Shown here: positions 45,552 through 55,548 of the stretch, in pieces
Position numbering within the stretch: the stretch's first letter is position 1
How the letters are laid out: the number at the start of each line of letters is the position of its first letter
NCBI RefSeq assembly: GCF_003057965.1
Contig: NZ_CP020921.1
Coordinates: 608,916 to 672,915 of the forward strand
DNA length: 64,000 bases
DNA from: Thermodesulfobium acidiphilum
Lineage (GTDB): Bacteria; Thermodesulfobiota; Thermodesulfobiia; Thermodesulfobiales; Thermodesulfobiaceae
Reading direction: 5' to 3'
Position numbers and translations under genes: made by a program
Notes under the pieces: model-generated
Database searches by the model: none
Seen by the model: the letters and a program-made list of their open reading frames with translations, nothing else
What the model was told of the DNA's origin: nothing

Positions 45552-46368
45552 TTTCGTGGTTGTTTTGTTTCTTTTCTGGTTTTAATAGTGCTCCACAATA
45601 ACAGCAGAAAGTATCATCTTTGTCAAAAAGAGTCTTGTGGCAGAAAGGACACTTTGCTTCTGGTTTTCTGGGAAATTTTTTTATAGCTAAAACAATAATA
45701 AAAAACGATAAAACTATTAGTAAAATACCAAAAATTGTAAAGAGTATAGGTATAAAATCAGAAAAGTTATTAATTTTTTCGGGTTTATTAATTTTTTCAT
45801 TAGTTGGTGTTGTTTTTTCGGTCATGGCTTGTTTTTCTGTGTTATCCTTTTCCAAAACAATATTTTTAACAAAAATGGGTTTGTTCCCCTGGCTAATTAT
45901 AAGTTTGTATGTGCCATTGACTTCAGTTTGTACAGGTATAACTATGTTTGTTTCATCTACAACTTCAGTAACAGGTCTTTTTTGCCCATTATCGCTTACA
46001 ACAGAATACTTCCTTGCAAAGAAGACGATGTCAGTTGAATACAAGGATCTTGAATCTGGCGAATAAAAATTTAGCCTGTAAATTAATTTTGGTCCGGTTA
46101 TGGGAGGTTTATTTCCTAATTTAAGCCATGATTCAAGTACTGGCCCATAATCGGGAGTATTTTGAATGATTTCTTCCATCAGATTACTATCAGCTTTTAC
46201 ATGTACAGAAATGGAACTTAGAGAACTGTAGTTGCCATCTGGTTTTTCGTTCCCTGTAATAGAAAGATTTACCTGAAGTTGATCGTTTGCCCTTGCATTG
46301 GTGCTATTAAATAGAGTTGAAAATATATAAAGAGATAGGATTATTGCCCAAAAAAATTTTAATTTCAC
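45538..46368 (-). CDS. Membrane protein with C-terminal double-CxxC zinc ribbon
   Basis: The protein has about 276 residues. An N-terminal signal peptide (KLKFFWAIILSLYIFSTLF) is followed by a beta-rich extracytoplasmic domain of unknown family, with an Asn/Thr/Lys-rich linker near its end. A membrane helix lies at about 205-230, then a short cytoplasmic zinc ribbon: CPFCHK and CCYCGA. I do not recognise the large outer domain. GTG at 46368 is chosen because it overlaps the argS stop (GTGA) and follows GGAGAG; a longer upstream frame exists but would lie inside argS. It may act with the M48 peptidase downstream. Confidence 0.65.
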   Translation of the reverse strand: MKLKFFWAIILSLYIFSTLFNSTNARANDQLQVNLSITGNEKPDGNYSSLSSISVHVKADSNLMEEIIQNTPDYGPVLESWLKLGNKPPITGPKLIYRLNFYSPDSRSLYSTDIVFFARKYSVVSDNGQKRPVTEVVDETNIVIPVQTEVNGTYKLIISQGNKPIFVKNIVLEKDNTEKQAMTEKTTPTNEKINKPEKINNFSDFIPILFTIFGILLIVLSFFIIVLAIKKFPRKPEAKCPFCHKTLFDKDDTFCCYCGALLKPEKKQNNHENENA

Positions 46369-47990
46369 ATTCTCTCCATTGGGATAATATTTAAATATGA
46401 CAATCCTCTTGAGAGGATATCGTGAACCTTTAAAATCAAAAGAAGCCTTGACCACTGAATTGACTTATCCCGATTAATTATCCTATTTTTTTGATAATAA
46501 ATATGAAACAGTCTTGCAAGATCGAGCATATAATTGACAAGATAATATGGTTCATAGTCACGTACTGCCTTTTCTCTAAAAAAGTCAAAATTGTCAATTT
46601 TCTTAATAATTTCGTATTCTTCTGATGCCTTTATATATTTTGAGTATTCAATTAAATTAGACGGTATTTCTTCATCAATGTTTCTTTTTATGCTGGATAT
46701 TCTTGCACATGCATATTGGATATAATAAAGAGGATTATCCATTGTAACTTCTTTTGCTTTATCTATATGAAAATCTATTGTACTATTTAAAGACCTTGAG
46801 GTTAAATAAAATCTTAAAATATCATGTCCAACGTCTTCTAAAAGTTCTTTTAAGGTAATCATATTGCCAGTTCTTTTTGACATACGTATGAGATTTTTGT
46901 TTTTATAGAGGTTTACTAATTGTCCCAAAAGCACTACAAGTCTTTCTTCAGGTAAATTTAGCGCTTTTAATGCACTTTTTAGCCTTGGTACATAGCCATG
47001 ATGATCTGTGCCCCATATATTTATATAAATGTCAAAATTTCTTTTGAATTTTTCATAATGATACGCTATATCAGCTGCAAAATATGTTGGAAGCCCATTC
47101 TCTCTTATTAATACTCTGTCTTCACTATCGAAATAATTAGAAGTTTTAAGCCAAAGGGCACCATCTTTTTTGTATGTTTGATTTTTTGATATTAAAAGTT
47201 CGATTATTTTATTAATTTTGTTTTCCTGGTGCAAGCTGCTTTCAAAGAAAAAAGAATCAAAAATAACTCCAAAATTTTTTAAAATTTCCTTTTGTTCTCC
47301 AAGCGCTATATTTAAAGCCTCTTCTTTTATGAGTTCAAAATGCAAGCTTTGATCCTCTTTAGATAAAAAGGGATATTTATTAAGAATTTTTTTTGCAATA
47401 TCTATAACATATTCGCCTTGATAGCCACCTTCCGGGAATATAAAATCTTGTTTTAGAATTTCTCTTATCCTAGCTATTATTGATAAGGTGAAAAGTTCCA
47501 TTTGATTGCCGTAATTGTTTACATAAAATTCAGTTTGGACATTGAAGCCGTAATCCTTTAAAATCCTAGTTAAAGAATCACCAAATGCTGCCCATCTGGC
47601 ATGACCTATGTGAAGTGGTCCTGTAGGATTTGCTGAAACGTATTCAATTAATATTGTTTTGGATTCAGAACTATTTAAATAAGGTTTAATAGTAAAATTT
47701 TGTAAAATATTTTGTAGAGCATGCTCTTTTAGACTTACATTTATAAATCCAGGATTGGCAACTTGAACTAAAAAATTATCGTCTTTAAAACTTTGAGCCA
47801 ACTTGTTTGCAATTTTGATAGGGTTTTCTTTTAAGTGTTTTGCAAGTTTCATTGAACTTAAAACAGTATAATCCCCATATTGAGGATTAGATATTTGTAT
47901 TTCTACAAAAGAATCGGGATTTTTAATTTCTGGATAAAGATTAATGATGTGTTTTTGTGTTTCTCTTTTTAAATGGTTGTAAAAAGACAA
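46365..47990 (-). CDS. argS: Arginine-tRNA ligase
   Basis: This 541-residue class I synthetase has an N-terminal additional domain, then ANPTGPLHIGHARWAAFGD (HIGH motif), DIAYHYEKFKRNFDIYINIW, GTDHHGYVPRLKSALKAL, and RMSKRTGNMITL in place of KMSKS. The C-terminal DALR anticodon-binding domain has YYIQYACARISSIKRNI. The start is TTG at 47990 with AAGGAGG at 47997-48003. It is the first gene of the minus-strand unit leading to hypB. Upstream it diverges from pyrR across 111 bp. Confidence 0.96.
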   Translation of the reverse strand: MSFYNHLKRETQKHIINLYPEIKNPDSFVEIQISNPQYGDYTVLSSMKLAKHLKENPIKIANKLAQSFKDDNFLVQVANPGFINVSLKEHALQNILQNFTIKPYLNSSESKTILIEYVSANPTGPLHIGHARWAAFGDSLTRILKDYGFNVQTEFYVNNYGNQMELFTLSIIARIREILKQDFIFPEGGYQGEYVIDIAKKILNKYPFLSKEDQSLHFELIKEEALNIALGEQKEILKNFGVIFDSFFFESSLHQENKINKIIELLISKNQTYKKDGALWLKTSNYFDSEDRVLIRENGLPTYFAADIAYHYEKFKRNFDIYINIWGTDHHGYVPRLKSALKALNLPEERLVVLLGQLVNLYKNKNLIRMSKRTGNMITLKELLEDVGHDILRFYLTSRSLNSTIDFHIDKAKEVTMDNPLYYIQYACARISSIKRNIDEEIPSNLIEYSKYIKASEEYEIIKKIDNFDFFREKAVRDYEPYYLVNYMLDLARLFHIYYQKNRIINRDKSIQWSRLLLILKVHDILSRGLSYLNIIPMERM

Positions 47991-48101
47991 ATAAAACCTC
48001 CTTGCAAATTAATTTCTCAATAATCAATTATACAATATGAGTTTAAAGTTCACATTTTAAAAAAATTGTAGTAACATATACATAGTTAATAGGGAGGTAT
48101 T
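47991..48101. promoter_or_regulatory. Divergent intergenic region between argS and pyrR
   Basis: This 111-bp AT-rich gap must hold both promoters. For argS a TATAAT lies on the minus strand at 48027-48032 with only a weak -35. For pyrR I see no good box pair. No PyrR-binding hairpin or T-box-like structure is recognisable. Confidence 0.35.
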
Positions 48102-48626
48102 ATGCTCAAAGCAAAAATTTTAAATGAGCAGGAAATTGGTAAGATACTTCATCGATTAGTTTACGAAATTTATGAAAATCATAAAAATTTTAATGAGCTT
48201 TTGCTAGTAGGTTTATGGACAAGGGGCGTTTATTTAAGTAAACGTATTGCTGATATTTTTTTAAGAGAACAAGGGATAGAATTAGAAACTTCAGAATTGG
48301 ATGTCACACCATATAGAGATGATTTATATACTAAGGAAAAAATTCCTTTAAAAACTACTAATTTAATATCTACTCAAGATCGTTCGATTATAATTGTTGA
48401 TGATGTACTTTATACAGGGAGAACTGTGAGAGGAGCAATAGAAGCTATTTTTGATTTTGGTAGGCCTAAAAAAATAGAACTATTGGTACTTGTTGATCGA
48501 GGGCATAGAGAGCTTCCAATTAATGCGAACTATTTAGGTAGATATGTTCCAACTTCTTCTAGGGAAGATGTTAATGTAAGGCTTAAAGAGATTGATAATG
48601 TAGATGAGGTGACTATTTTAGTGTGA
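48102..48626 (+). CDS. pyrR: Bifunctional pyrimidine operon regulator/uracil phosphoribosyltransferase PyrR
   Basis: This 174-residue PRTase-fold protein binds pyr mRNA in Firmicutes to cause attenuation and has weak UPRTase activity. The PRPP motif is IIIVDDVLYTGRTVRGAI at about residues 97-114. GLWTRGVYLSKRIADIF and LVLVDRGHRELPI are typical of PyrR. ATG at 48102 follows GGGAGG. It heads pyrBC-carAB, but no attenuator-like RNA is visible in its short leader, so any control may act by another route or further inside the operon. It overlaps pyrB by 4 nt. Confidence 0.94.
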   Translation: MLKAKILNEQEIGKILHRLVYEIYENHKNFNELLLVGLWTRGVYLSKRIADIFLREQGIELETSELDVTPYRDDLYTKEKIPLKTTNLISTQDRSIIIVDDVLYTGRTVRGAIEAIFDFGRPKKIELLVLVDRGHRELPINANYLGRYVPTSSREDVNVRLKEIDNVDEVTILV

Positions 48627-49555
48627 TTTCTCACTTGCTTAGCACTAAATATCTTGATTTAGATGAAATTTTAGAAATATTTAATAATGCAAAAAAATTT
48701 CTAGAGGTTTTAAATAGACCCACCAAAAAAATACCAATTCTTAAAGGCAAGCTTATTTTAACAGTTTTTTTTGAACCTAGCACACGAACGAGAACTTCTT
48801 TTGAAATTGCTGGCAAAACTCTAGGAGCGGATGTTGTGAACTTATCTGTTTCTCAAAGTTCTGCTAAAAAGGGTGAAACTATTAAAGATACGTGTTTGAC
48901 ACTTAATGCAATGAAGCCAGATTGTATTGTATTAAGACATTCGGTTTCGAAAATTCCAGAATATATAACGAATTTTACATCAGCAAAGATAATTAATGCA
49001 GGTGATGGTTCAAACGAGCATCCTTCTCAGGCTTTGCTTGATGCTTTTACGTTGATGCAACATTTTGGAGATCTTGAGGACAGAAAGATTTTGATCTTAG
49101 GAGACGTTTTAAATAGTAGGGTAGCAAGATCAAATATCTGGCTTTTAAAAAAATTAGGAGCTAAGGTTTCTCTTTGTGGGCCATCTACTCTTGTGAGAGA
49201 AGAATTTGAGAAAGAATGGGATGTAGATGTGTACTGGGATTTAGATAAGGCTATTAGTAATGTTGATGCGATTATAGTTCTTAGGATTCAACTAGAAAGG
49301 GCTGCAAGTGCTTGGATTCCTAGCACTAGAGAGTATTCTATTTTTTATGGTCTAAATCGCGAGAGATTGATAAAAAACAATAATGTTATAATTATGCACC
49401 CAGGACCTATGAACAGAGGTCTTGAGATATCATCTGATATAGCTGATGGCAGTAATGCGCTTATAAGAGACCAGGTAACAAATGGCGTAGCAATAAGAAT
49501 GTCTATTTTTTATCATTTGTTAGCTCGTAAAGCTGATAGCATAGGGATCATTTGA
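48623..49555 (+). CDS. pyrB: Aspartate carbamoyltransferase catalytic subunit
   Basis: This 310-residue enzyme makes carbamoyl aspartate, the second step of pyrimidine synthesis. The carbamoyl-phosphate motif is FEPSTRTRTSFEIAGKTLGA. Others are INAGDGSNEHPSQALLDAFT, VLNSRVARSNIWLL and IMHPGPMNRGLEIS. It is the PyrI-independent type; no pyrI lies next to it. The start is GTG at 48623, overlapping the pyrR stop. pyrC begins about 37 nt after its end. Confidence 0.96.
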   Translation: MISHLLSTKYLDLDEILEIFNNAKKFLEVLNRPTKKIPILKGKLILTVFFEPSTRTRTSFEIAGKTLGADVVNLSVSQSSAKKGETIKDTCLTLNAMKPDCIVLRHSVSKIPEYITNFTSAKIINAGDGSNEHPSQALLDAFTLMQHFGDLEDRKILILGDVLNSRVARSNIWLLKKLGAKVSLCGPSTLVREEFEKEWDVDVYWDLDKAISNVDAIIVLRIQLERAASAWIPSTREYSIFYGLNRERLIKNNNVIIMHPGPMNRGLEISSDIADGSNALIRDQVTNGVAIRMSIFYHLLARKADSIGII

Positions 49556-49592
49556 AATTGAATTAATTTAGTAAACAGTGAGGTCTTTTTTA

Positions 49593-50900
49593 ATGAATAA
49601 AATTTTGTTCAGGAACGTTTTGGCATACTTTTCAGATTTAAGTTCTAGGAAAGTTAGTTTTTATATAGACAAATCAGGAAAGGTAAACTTTTTAGATTCG
49701 TATGATATATCTAGCTTTGAAGAGGTTGTTGAAGGAGAAGATTTAGTTATAATGCCTCTTTTGACTGATGTACACACTCATATGAGAGTGCCGGGTCAAG
49801 AAGAAAAGGAGGATATTGTTTCAGGTTCTAAAGCTGCTGCAAGAGGCGGTTTTGGGCAAATCTTTACTATGCCAAACACCAATCCAGTAGTTGATAATGC
49901 ATATCTTGTAGATTATTTAATAAGTAATATTAGCAAAAATTCAGTAATAAAAATTTATCCGGTTGGAGCAGTTTCGAGAAATCAGTTAGGAGAAGAGTTA
50001 TCTCCTTTGCTTGAGATGAAAAATAGTGGAGCTATAGCTTTTTCTGATGATGGTAAACCAATTTCAACGAATATTCTTAGAAAAGCTTTAATTTATGTTA
50101 AAACTTTTGATGGAATAATTATAGATCACCCAGAAGATATTGTATTAAGTGGCAATGGCATAATTCATGAAGGTAAGATTTCAAGGGCTTATGGAATTAA
50201 TTCAATTCCATATACATCAGAAGAAATTTGCGTTGCAAGAGATATTGCTTTAACAAGAGAAATTAGGTCAAGATTGCATCTTGCGCATCTATCTACAAGG
50301 CACTCTTTAAAATATATTGAAGCTGCTAAAGAAGAAGGTCTCAATGTTACATCAGAAGTAACTGTAAATCATCTTATTTTTAATTGTGAGAATATTCCTA
50401 TTTTTGATACTAGATTTAAAGTAAAACCGCCTTTCAGAGATGAAGAAGATATGAATGAACTTTTTTTTGCTTTGCAAAAGGGATTAATAGATGTAGTTTG
50501 TACAGATCATGCTCCTCATACTTTAGAGGAGAAGGAACTAGATTATAGTGAGGCACCCTTTGGAACTCCAGGTCTCGAAACTGCTTTTGCAGCCTTATAT
50601 ACTTATTTTGTTATGAAAAATAAATGTAAGTTAGAAGATATTATTAAGTGGATGGTTGTGAATCCATCCAAAATCTTTTCTCTTCCAATTTTAGAACTTA
50701 AAAATAGGTCTAAAGCTAATTTCTTTATTTTTAAAAGAAATAAAGAGTTTTTGGTGGAACCTGAGATGTTTTTTTCAAAATGCAAACTTTCTGTATTTCT
50801 TGACAAGACTTTGTTTGGTTTCCCTCTTGCCACCTTTTATAATGGGAATATGGTTTATAAGGATAAAAATTTTATGAAAAACATTAAACATGAAGTATAA
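49593..50900 (+). CDS. pyrC: Dihydroorotase (type I)
   Basis: This zinc amidohydrolase of about 435 residues closes carbamoyl aspartate to dihydroorotate. Metal and substrate motifs are TDVHTHMRVPGQEEKEDI (HxH), MPNTNPVVDN, AFSDDGKPIS, HLAHLSTRHSL, CTDHAPHTLEEKEL and APFGTPGLETA. I chose ATG at 49593, with GTGAGG at 49578-49583 as the likely site; a GTG at 49578 would be part of it. Domain order matches the bacterial type I family. Carbamoyl phosphate is supplied by carAB downstream. Confidence 0.93.
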   Translation: MNKILFRNVLAYFSDLSSRKVSFYIDKSGKVNFLDSYDISSFEEVVEGEDLVIMPLLTDVHTHMRVPGQEEKEDIVSGSKAAARGGFGQIFTMPNTNPVVDNAYLVDYLISNISKNSVIKIYPVGAVSRNQLGEELSPLLEMKNSGAIAFSDDGKPISTNILRKALIYVKTFDGIIIDHPEDIVLSGNGIIHEGKISRAYGINSIPYTSEEICVARDIALTREIRSRLHLAHLSTRHSLKYIEAAKEEGLNVTSEVTVNHLIFNCENIPIFDTRFKVKPPFRDEEDMNELFFALQKGLIDVVCTDHAPHTLEEKELDYSEAPFGTPGLETAFAALYTYFVMKNKCKLEDIIKWMVVNPSKIFSLPILELKNRSKANFFIFKRNKEFLVEPEMFFSKCKLSVFLDKTLFGFPLATFYNGNMVYKDKNFMKNIKHEV

Positions 50901-50957
50901 GATTTATTTTTTTGTTTTTAAGAAAATATGAAAAAAAAGAAAGGACGTGCTTCTTAG

Positions 50958-52076
50958 TTGAGTTTTAAAAAAGCTATGCTTTTACTGGAAGATAAAAGTT
51001 TTTTTTTAGGAAGGTCTTTTGGTGCTGAAGGAGAAGTTATGGGTGAAGTTGTCTTTAATACGTGTATGAGTGGATATCAGGAGATATTAACTGATCCTTC
51101 TTATTTTGGGCAAATCATAACAATGACCTATCCCTTAATAGGAAACTATGGCGTAAATGATGAGGATGTTGAGAGCACTAAACCATTTGCAAAAGGTTTT
51201 ATTGTTAGAGACTATAAAGATAGAACCTCCAATTGGAGATCCCAGGAAACTCTTGATTCGTATTTGAAAAAAAATAAAATTGTAGGGATAGATAATATTG
51301 ATACAAGGTTTTTGACTAGAAAATTGAGGACTAGAGGTGCCCTTAATGGCATTATATCTACTATAGACTTTAATCCTGAATCTTTATATGAAAAATTAAA
51401 AGTTTTCCCTACTATGGAAGGACTTGATCTGGTAAAGGACGTAACGCCTAAGGAAAGGTATGATTGGAACCAGACTGATAAATGGATCAGTGAAAGGTTT
51501 AAATCAGAAGGAGATTTTAAGGTTGCTGTTATAGATTATGGTGTTAAATGGAATATATTAAAAATATTAACTGCATTAGGTTGTAAGTTAACTGTATTTT
51601 CGGCTTTTAGTAACGCAGATGAAATTTTATCTATAAAGCCAGATGGCGTTTTTCTCTCAAATGGTCCTGGAGATCCTGCTGCAGTAAGTTATGCAATTAA
51701 TCCAATTAAAGAACTTTTTGGTAAGGTACCTATTTTTGGAATTTGTTTGGGCCATCAATTAATGGGTCTTGCTTCAGGAGCAAAAACCTTTAAATTGAAA
51801 TTTGGCCATCATGGTGGAAATCATCCTGTTAAAAGACTTGAAACTGGTGAGGTAGAAATTACATCTCAAAATCATGGATTTGCTGTTGATTATGACTCCA
51901 TTGATAAATCTAATTGGGAAGTTACTCATATTAATCTTAACGACAAAACTGTTGAAGGTATCAGACACAAAAAACTGCCAATATTCTCTGTTCAATATCA
52001 TCCCGAAGCAAGTCCTGGGCCACATGATTCTGGTTATTTATTCAAGCAGTTTTGTGAACTGATGAAGAGCAACTAA
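50958..52076 (+). CDS. carA: Carbamoyl phosphate synthase small subunit (glutaminase)
   Basis: This 372-residue protein releases ammonia from glutamine for CarB. The N-terminal domain (FGAEGEVMGEVVFNTCMSGY, TDPSYFGQIITMTYPLIGNY) is followed by a class I glutamine amidotransferase with the nucleophile in FGICLGHQLMGLA and the catalytic His/Glu pair in SVQYHPEASPGP. The start is TTG at 50958; the AAAGGA site lies farther away than usual. It is paired with carB after 66 nt, which includes a small tandem repeat. Confidence 0.96.
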   Translation: MSFKKAMLLLEDKSFFLGRSFGAEGEVMGEVVFNTCMSGYQEILTDPSYFGQIITMTYPLIGNYGVNDEDVESTKPFAKGFIVRDYKDRTSNWRSQETLDSYLKKNKIVGIDNIDTRFLTRKLRTRGALNGIISTIDFNPESLYEKLKVFPTMEGLDLVKDVTPKERYDWNQTDKWISERFKSEGDFKVAVIDYGVKWNILKILTALGCKLTVFSAFSNADEILSIKPDGVFLSNGPGDPAAVSYAINPIKELFGKVPIFGICLGHQLMGLASGAKTFKLKFGHHGGNHPVKRLETGEVEITSQNHGFAVDYDSIDKSNWEVTHINLNDKTVEGIRHKKLPIFSVQYHPEASPGPHDSGYLFKQFCELMKSN

Positions 52077-52079
52077 AAA

Positions 52080-52107
52080 TTCTATTAAATTAATTCTATT
52101 AAATTAA
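52080..52107. repeat. 14-bp tandem duplication before carB
   Basis: The 14-mer TTCTATTAAATTAA occurs twice head to tail at 52080-52093 and 52094-52107, in the 66-nt gap between carA and carB. It is AT-only apart from one C per copy. It probably arose by slippage. Confidence 0.85.
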
Positions 52108-52142
52108 TTGTTTTATATAAAACATTAAGGATGTGATAAGTT

Positions 52143-55100
52143 TTGCCTAAGAGGACGGACATAAAAAAGATTTTGATTATTGGTTCAGGACCCATAATAA
52201 TTGGACAGGCATGTGAGTTTGATTACTCAGGAACTCAAGCAATCAAAGCCTTAAAGCAAGAAGGGTATGAAGTAATTTTGGTAAATTCTAATCCTGCTAC
52301 GATTATGACTGATCCTGAAATGGCCGATCGCACTTATATTGAACCAATTACTCCTCAGGTTGTAACAAAAGTCATTAAAAAAGAAAGGCCAGATGCAATA
52401 CTGTCGACATTAGGTGGCCAAACTGCTTTAAATGTTGCTGTAAATCTTTCAGAAACTGGAATTTTAGAAAGGTACAATGTTGAAATGTTGGGTGTAAACA
52501 CTGACGCAATAAAAAAGGGTGAAGATAGGCTTTTATTTAGAGAAACTATGAAGGAAATAGGTGTAGATCTTCCTAAAAGTGGAATTGCTCATAGCCTGAA
52601 TGAGGCAGAAAAAATTGCTTTTGAACTAGGATTCCCTTTAATTATAAGACCTTCTTTTACACTTGGAGGAACGGGCGGAGGTATTGCTTATAACTTTGAC
52701 GATTTAAGATATCATGTGTCTAATGGCCTTGATCTAAGTATGATTCATCAGGTTTTAATTGAAGAGTCGGTTCTTAACTGGAAAGAATTTGAATTAGAAG
52801 TAATGAGAGATAAAAAGGATAATGTTGTAATAATTTGTTCAATAGAAAATTTCGATCCAATGGGCATTCATACAGGGGATAGTATTACTGTAGCGCCTAT
52901 TCAAACATTAACAGATAAAGAATACCAGATATTAAGAGATATGTCTATAAAAGTTATCAGGAAAATTGGCGTTGATACTGGTGGTTCTAATATTCAATTT
53001 GCAATGAACCCCAAAGATGGTCGTATTGTCATTATTGAAATGAACCCTCGTGTTTCGAGAAGTTCTGCTCTTGCTTCAAAGGCTACAGGCTTTCCAATTG
53101 CGAAAATTGCTGCTCTTCTTGCTGTTGGCTATACTCTTGATGAAATTACCAATGATATTACCAAAAAAACTCCTGCTTCTTTTGAACCAACTCTTGACTA
53201 CGTTGTTGTAAAGATACCCAGATGGGATTTTGAAAAGTTTCATGGAACATCAAGGGTTTTGGATACTCAGATGAAGTCTGTAGGCGAAGCAATGGCTATA
53301 GGTAGAAACTTTAAAGAAGCTTTTCAAAAGGCGATTCGTTCACTTGAAAATGGCAGGAAAGGTTTTGGTTTTGATGGTAAGGACGTTGATCTAATGAATT
53401 TGACAGAAAGAGAACTTATTAGAGAACTTGGTACGCCTAAGGATAATAGGATTTTTATAATTCACAGATTGTTAGAAATTGGAGTAGGCGTAGATAAATT
53501 AAATAAACTAACTGGCATTGATGAGTGGTTTTTAAAAGAACTTGAAGAGATAGTTCTGACAGGCAAAGAGTTTATGAATAGAAATTTGTATTCTATAAAT
53601 AAAGATGAAATGTTTGGTTTAAAAAGGGATGGTTTTTCAGATTTTCAGATAGGATTTCTAACCAAAACAAGCGAAGAAGAAGTTACGAAATATAGAAAGG
53701 AGCTTGGTATTTTTCCTGTTTATAAAACTGTTGATACCTGTTCGGCTGAGTTTGAATCGTTTACCCCTTATCATTATTCTACTTATGATCAAGAAAATGA
53801 ATTAATACCTTTTGATAATAAAGAATCGGTAATTATTTTGGGTGCAGGTCCTAATAGAATTGGTCAGGGTATTGAATTCGATTATTGTTGTGTTCATGCA
53901 GTAAATTCAACTAAAAAATTAGGGAAAGCTGCAATTATGGTTAACTGTAATCCTGAAACAGTATCAACAGATTATGATACATCTGATCAACTTTTGTTTG
54001 AGCCTTTAACCTTTGAAGACGTAATAAATATTGTTGAAAAAATCAAACCCCTTGGTACTTTAATACAGTTTGGTGGTCAGACTCCTTTAAAGCTTGCTAA
54101 GTCTTTCGAGAAACTAGGCATTCCAATTCTCGGGACTTCACCAGAAGCAATTGATATGGCAGAAGATAGAGAACGTTTTGATCTATTTTTAGAAGATTTA
54201 AAAATATTTAGACCAGCAGCTGGTATAGCAAAATCTCCAGATGAGGCTCTAAGAGTTGCAAGAAGTCTTGGATATCCAGTTTTAGTAAGGCCTTCGTATG
54301 TTTTGGGCGGTAGGGCTATGGAAATAGTTTATGATGACAATGATTTAATGGAATATATCAAGAAAGCTGTTGAGGTGTCTGAAGCGAAACCAGTTCTTAT
54401 TGATAGGTTTTTAGAAGATGCTATAGAAATTGATGTTGATGCCCTTTGTGATGGTGATGAAGTTTTTATAGGTGGCATTATGGAACACATAGAAGAGGCG
54501 GGGATTCATTCTGGTGATTCGGCATGTGTATTGCCAACCTTTAGCTTGACAAAGGAAGAGTTATTAGAATTATCTAGGATTACCAGAGAAATAGCTTTGA
54601 AACTTGGAGTGAAAGGCTTAATAAACATCCAATATGCTATTAGAGATAAGATATATGTTCTTGAAGTAAATCCAAGAGCTTCTAGAACAGTTCCATTTGT
54701 AAGCAAAACCATAGGTATTCCACTGGCAAAGCTTGCAACCCAAATATCTCTTGGCAAAAAGATAAAAGATTTTAATATTAAAGAAAGATTAGATTTGCCT
54801 TATGTTGCTGTAAAAGAAGCTGTATTGCCTTTTGGAAGATTTTCAGGCGTAGATACAATTTTGGGTCCTGAGATGAAATCTACAGGTGAAGTAATGGGTA
54901 TTGATTTTGAATTTGGAAAGGCATATGCCAAAGCACAAATTGCTGCTGGAGAAGAACTTCCTTTAAGAGGGAATGTTTTTGTTAGTGTTTCTAATAAACA
55001 CAAGAGAAATATAGTTTTTATTGTTAAAAGCCTTGTGAATATGGGCTTTAACATATTTGCTACTCAGGGAACAGCTAAAGTTTTAAAATTTAACGGTATA

Positions 55101-55373
55101 AAGGTTAATGAAGTAAGAAAGGCTAGTGAAGATGGATTTACGATTCTTGATATGATAAAGGATAATCAGATTCAGCTTATTATTAATACCCCATCCGGTA
55201 AGGGTGCAAGAAAGGATGATTATAAGATAAGAAGAATGGCGCTTTTGCATCATGTGCCCACTATTACAACTATAGCAGGTGCTGCTGCAACAGTTAACGC
55301 TATTGAAGCTTTAAAGAATTCTGAAATAGAAGTAAAATCTATACAAGATTTTTACAAGATTTTAAAAAATTAG
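52143..55373 (+). CDS. carB: Carbamoyl phosphate synthase large subunit
   Basis: This 1076-residue enzyme makes carbamoyl phosphate in three steps for pyrimidine and arginine synthesis. It has two homologous ATP-grasp halves. The first contains [32 protein letters not shown] and [18 protein letters not shown]. The second contains [32 protein letters not shown] and [15 protein letters not shown]. The C-terminal MGS-like allosteric domain has [15 protein letters not shown]. Length is normal. The start is TTG at 52143. It ends the pyr operon. Confidence 0.97.
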   Translation: MPKRTDIKKILIIGSGPIIIGQACEFDYSGTQAIKALKQEGYEVILVNSNPATIMTDPEMADRTYIEPITPQVVTKVIKKERPDAILSTLGGQTALNVAVNLSETGILERYNVEMLGVNTDAIKKGEDRLLFRETMKEIGVDLPKSGIAHSLNEAEKIAFELGFPLIIRPSFTLGGTGGGIAYNFDDLRYHVSNGLDLSMIHQVLIEESVLNWKEFELEVMRDKKDNVVIICSIENFDPMGIHTGDSITVAPIQTLTDKEYQILRDMSIKVIRKIGVDTGGSNIQFAMNPKDGRIVIIEMNPRVSRSSALASKATGFPIAKIAALLAVGYTLDEITNDITKKTPASFEPTLDYVVVKIPRWDFEKFHGTSRVLDTQMKSVGEAMAIGRNFKEAFQKAIRSLENGRKGFGFDGKDVDLMNLTERELIRELGTPKDNRIFIIHRLLEIGVGVDKLNKLTGIDEWFLKELEEIVLTGKEFMNRNLYSINKDEMFGLKRDGFSDFQIGFLTKTSEEEVTKYRKELGIFPVYKTVDTCSAEFESFTPYHYSTYDQENELIPFDNKESVIILGAGPNRIGQGIEFDYCCVHAVNSTKKLGKAAIMVNCNPETVSTDYDTSDQLLFEPLTFEDVINIVEKIKPLGTLIQFGGQTPLKLAKSFEKLGIPILGTSPEAIDMAEDRERFDLFLEDLKIFRPAAGIAKSPDEALRVARSLGYPVLVRPSYVLGGRAMEIVYDDNDLMEYIKKAVEVSEAKPVLIDRFLEDAIEIDVDALCDGDEVFIGGIMEHIEEAGIHSGDSACVLPTFSLTKEELLELSRITREIALKLGVKGLINIQYAIRDKIYVLEVNPRASRTVPFVSKTIGIPLAKLATQISLGKKIKDFNIKERLDLPYVAVKEAVLPFGRFSGVDTILGPEMKSTGEVMGIDFEFGKAYAKAQIAAGEELPLRGNVFVSVSNKHKRNIVFIVKSLVNMGFNIFATQGTAKVLKFNGIKVNEVRKASEDGFTILDMIKDNQIQLIINTPSGKGARKDDYKIRRMALLHHVPTITTIAGAAATVNAIEALKNSEIEVKSIQDFYKILKN

Positions 55374-55421
55374 ATTAAGAATTGAATTTCTTCTATGTTT
55401 AAACCTATTTTAATAATTTTC

Positions 55422-55450
55422 TTGACTTTATTCAAATATTTTTTTAAAAT
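55422..55450 (+). promoter_or_regulatory. Sigma-70 promoter for tRNA-Met/tilS
   Basis: TTGACT at 55422-55427 and TAAAAT at 55445-55450 are 17 nt apart. Predicted start is near 55457, ten bases before tRNA-Met. There is no separate promoter before tilS, so tilS-DUF554-hpt probably depends on it. Confidence 0.7.
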
Positions 55451-55466
55451 AATCTTGCTTTTATGT

Positions 55467-55541
55467 GGCGGCGTAGCTCAGAGGCAGAGCAAGCGGTTCA
55501 TACCCGCTGTGTCAGTGGTTCAAATCCACTCGCCGCTACCA
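55467..55541 (+). tRNA. tRNA-Met (CAT anticodon), elongator type
   Basis: This 75-nt cloverleaf has acceptor GGCGGCG pairing with CGCCGCT (G-U at 1-72), D arm GCTC/GAGC, anticodon arm AGCGG/CCGCT with loop TTCATAC, T arm GTGGTTCAAATCCAC and an encoded CCA. The anticodon CAT could mean elongator Met, initiator Met or tRNA-Ile2. The acceptor stem and anticodon arm closely resemble Firmicutes elongator tRNA-Met as I recall it. The D stem lacks the initiator pattern, so elongator Met is favoured. tilS begins only 7 nt downstream. Confidence 0.9.
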
Positions 55542-55548
55542 TTTTTTT

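Noticed and set aside
55467..55541. Initiator tRNA-Met or tRNA-Ile2 reading of the CAT tRNA
   Set aside because: The D stem lacks the initiator pattern, and the acceptor stem and anticodon arm fit elongator tRNA-Met best; Ile2 is not excluded by sequence alone.
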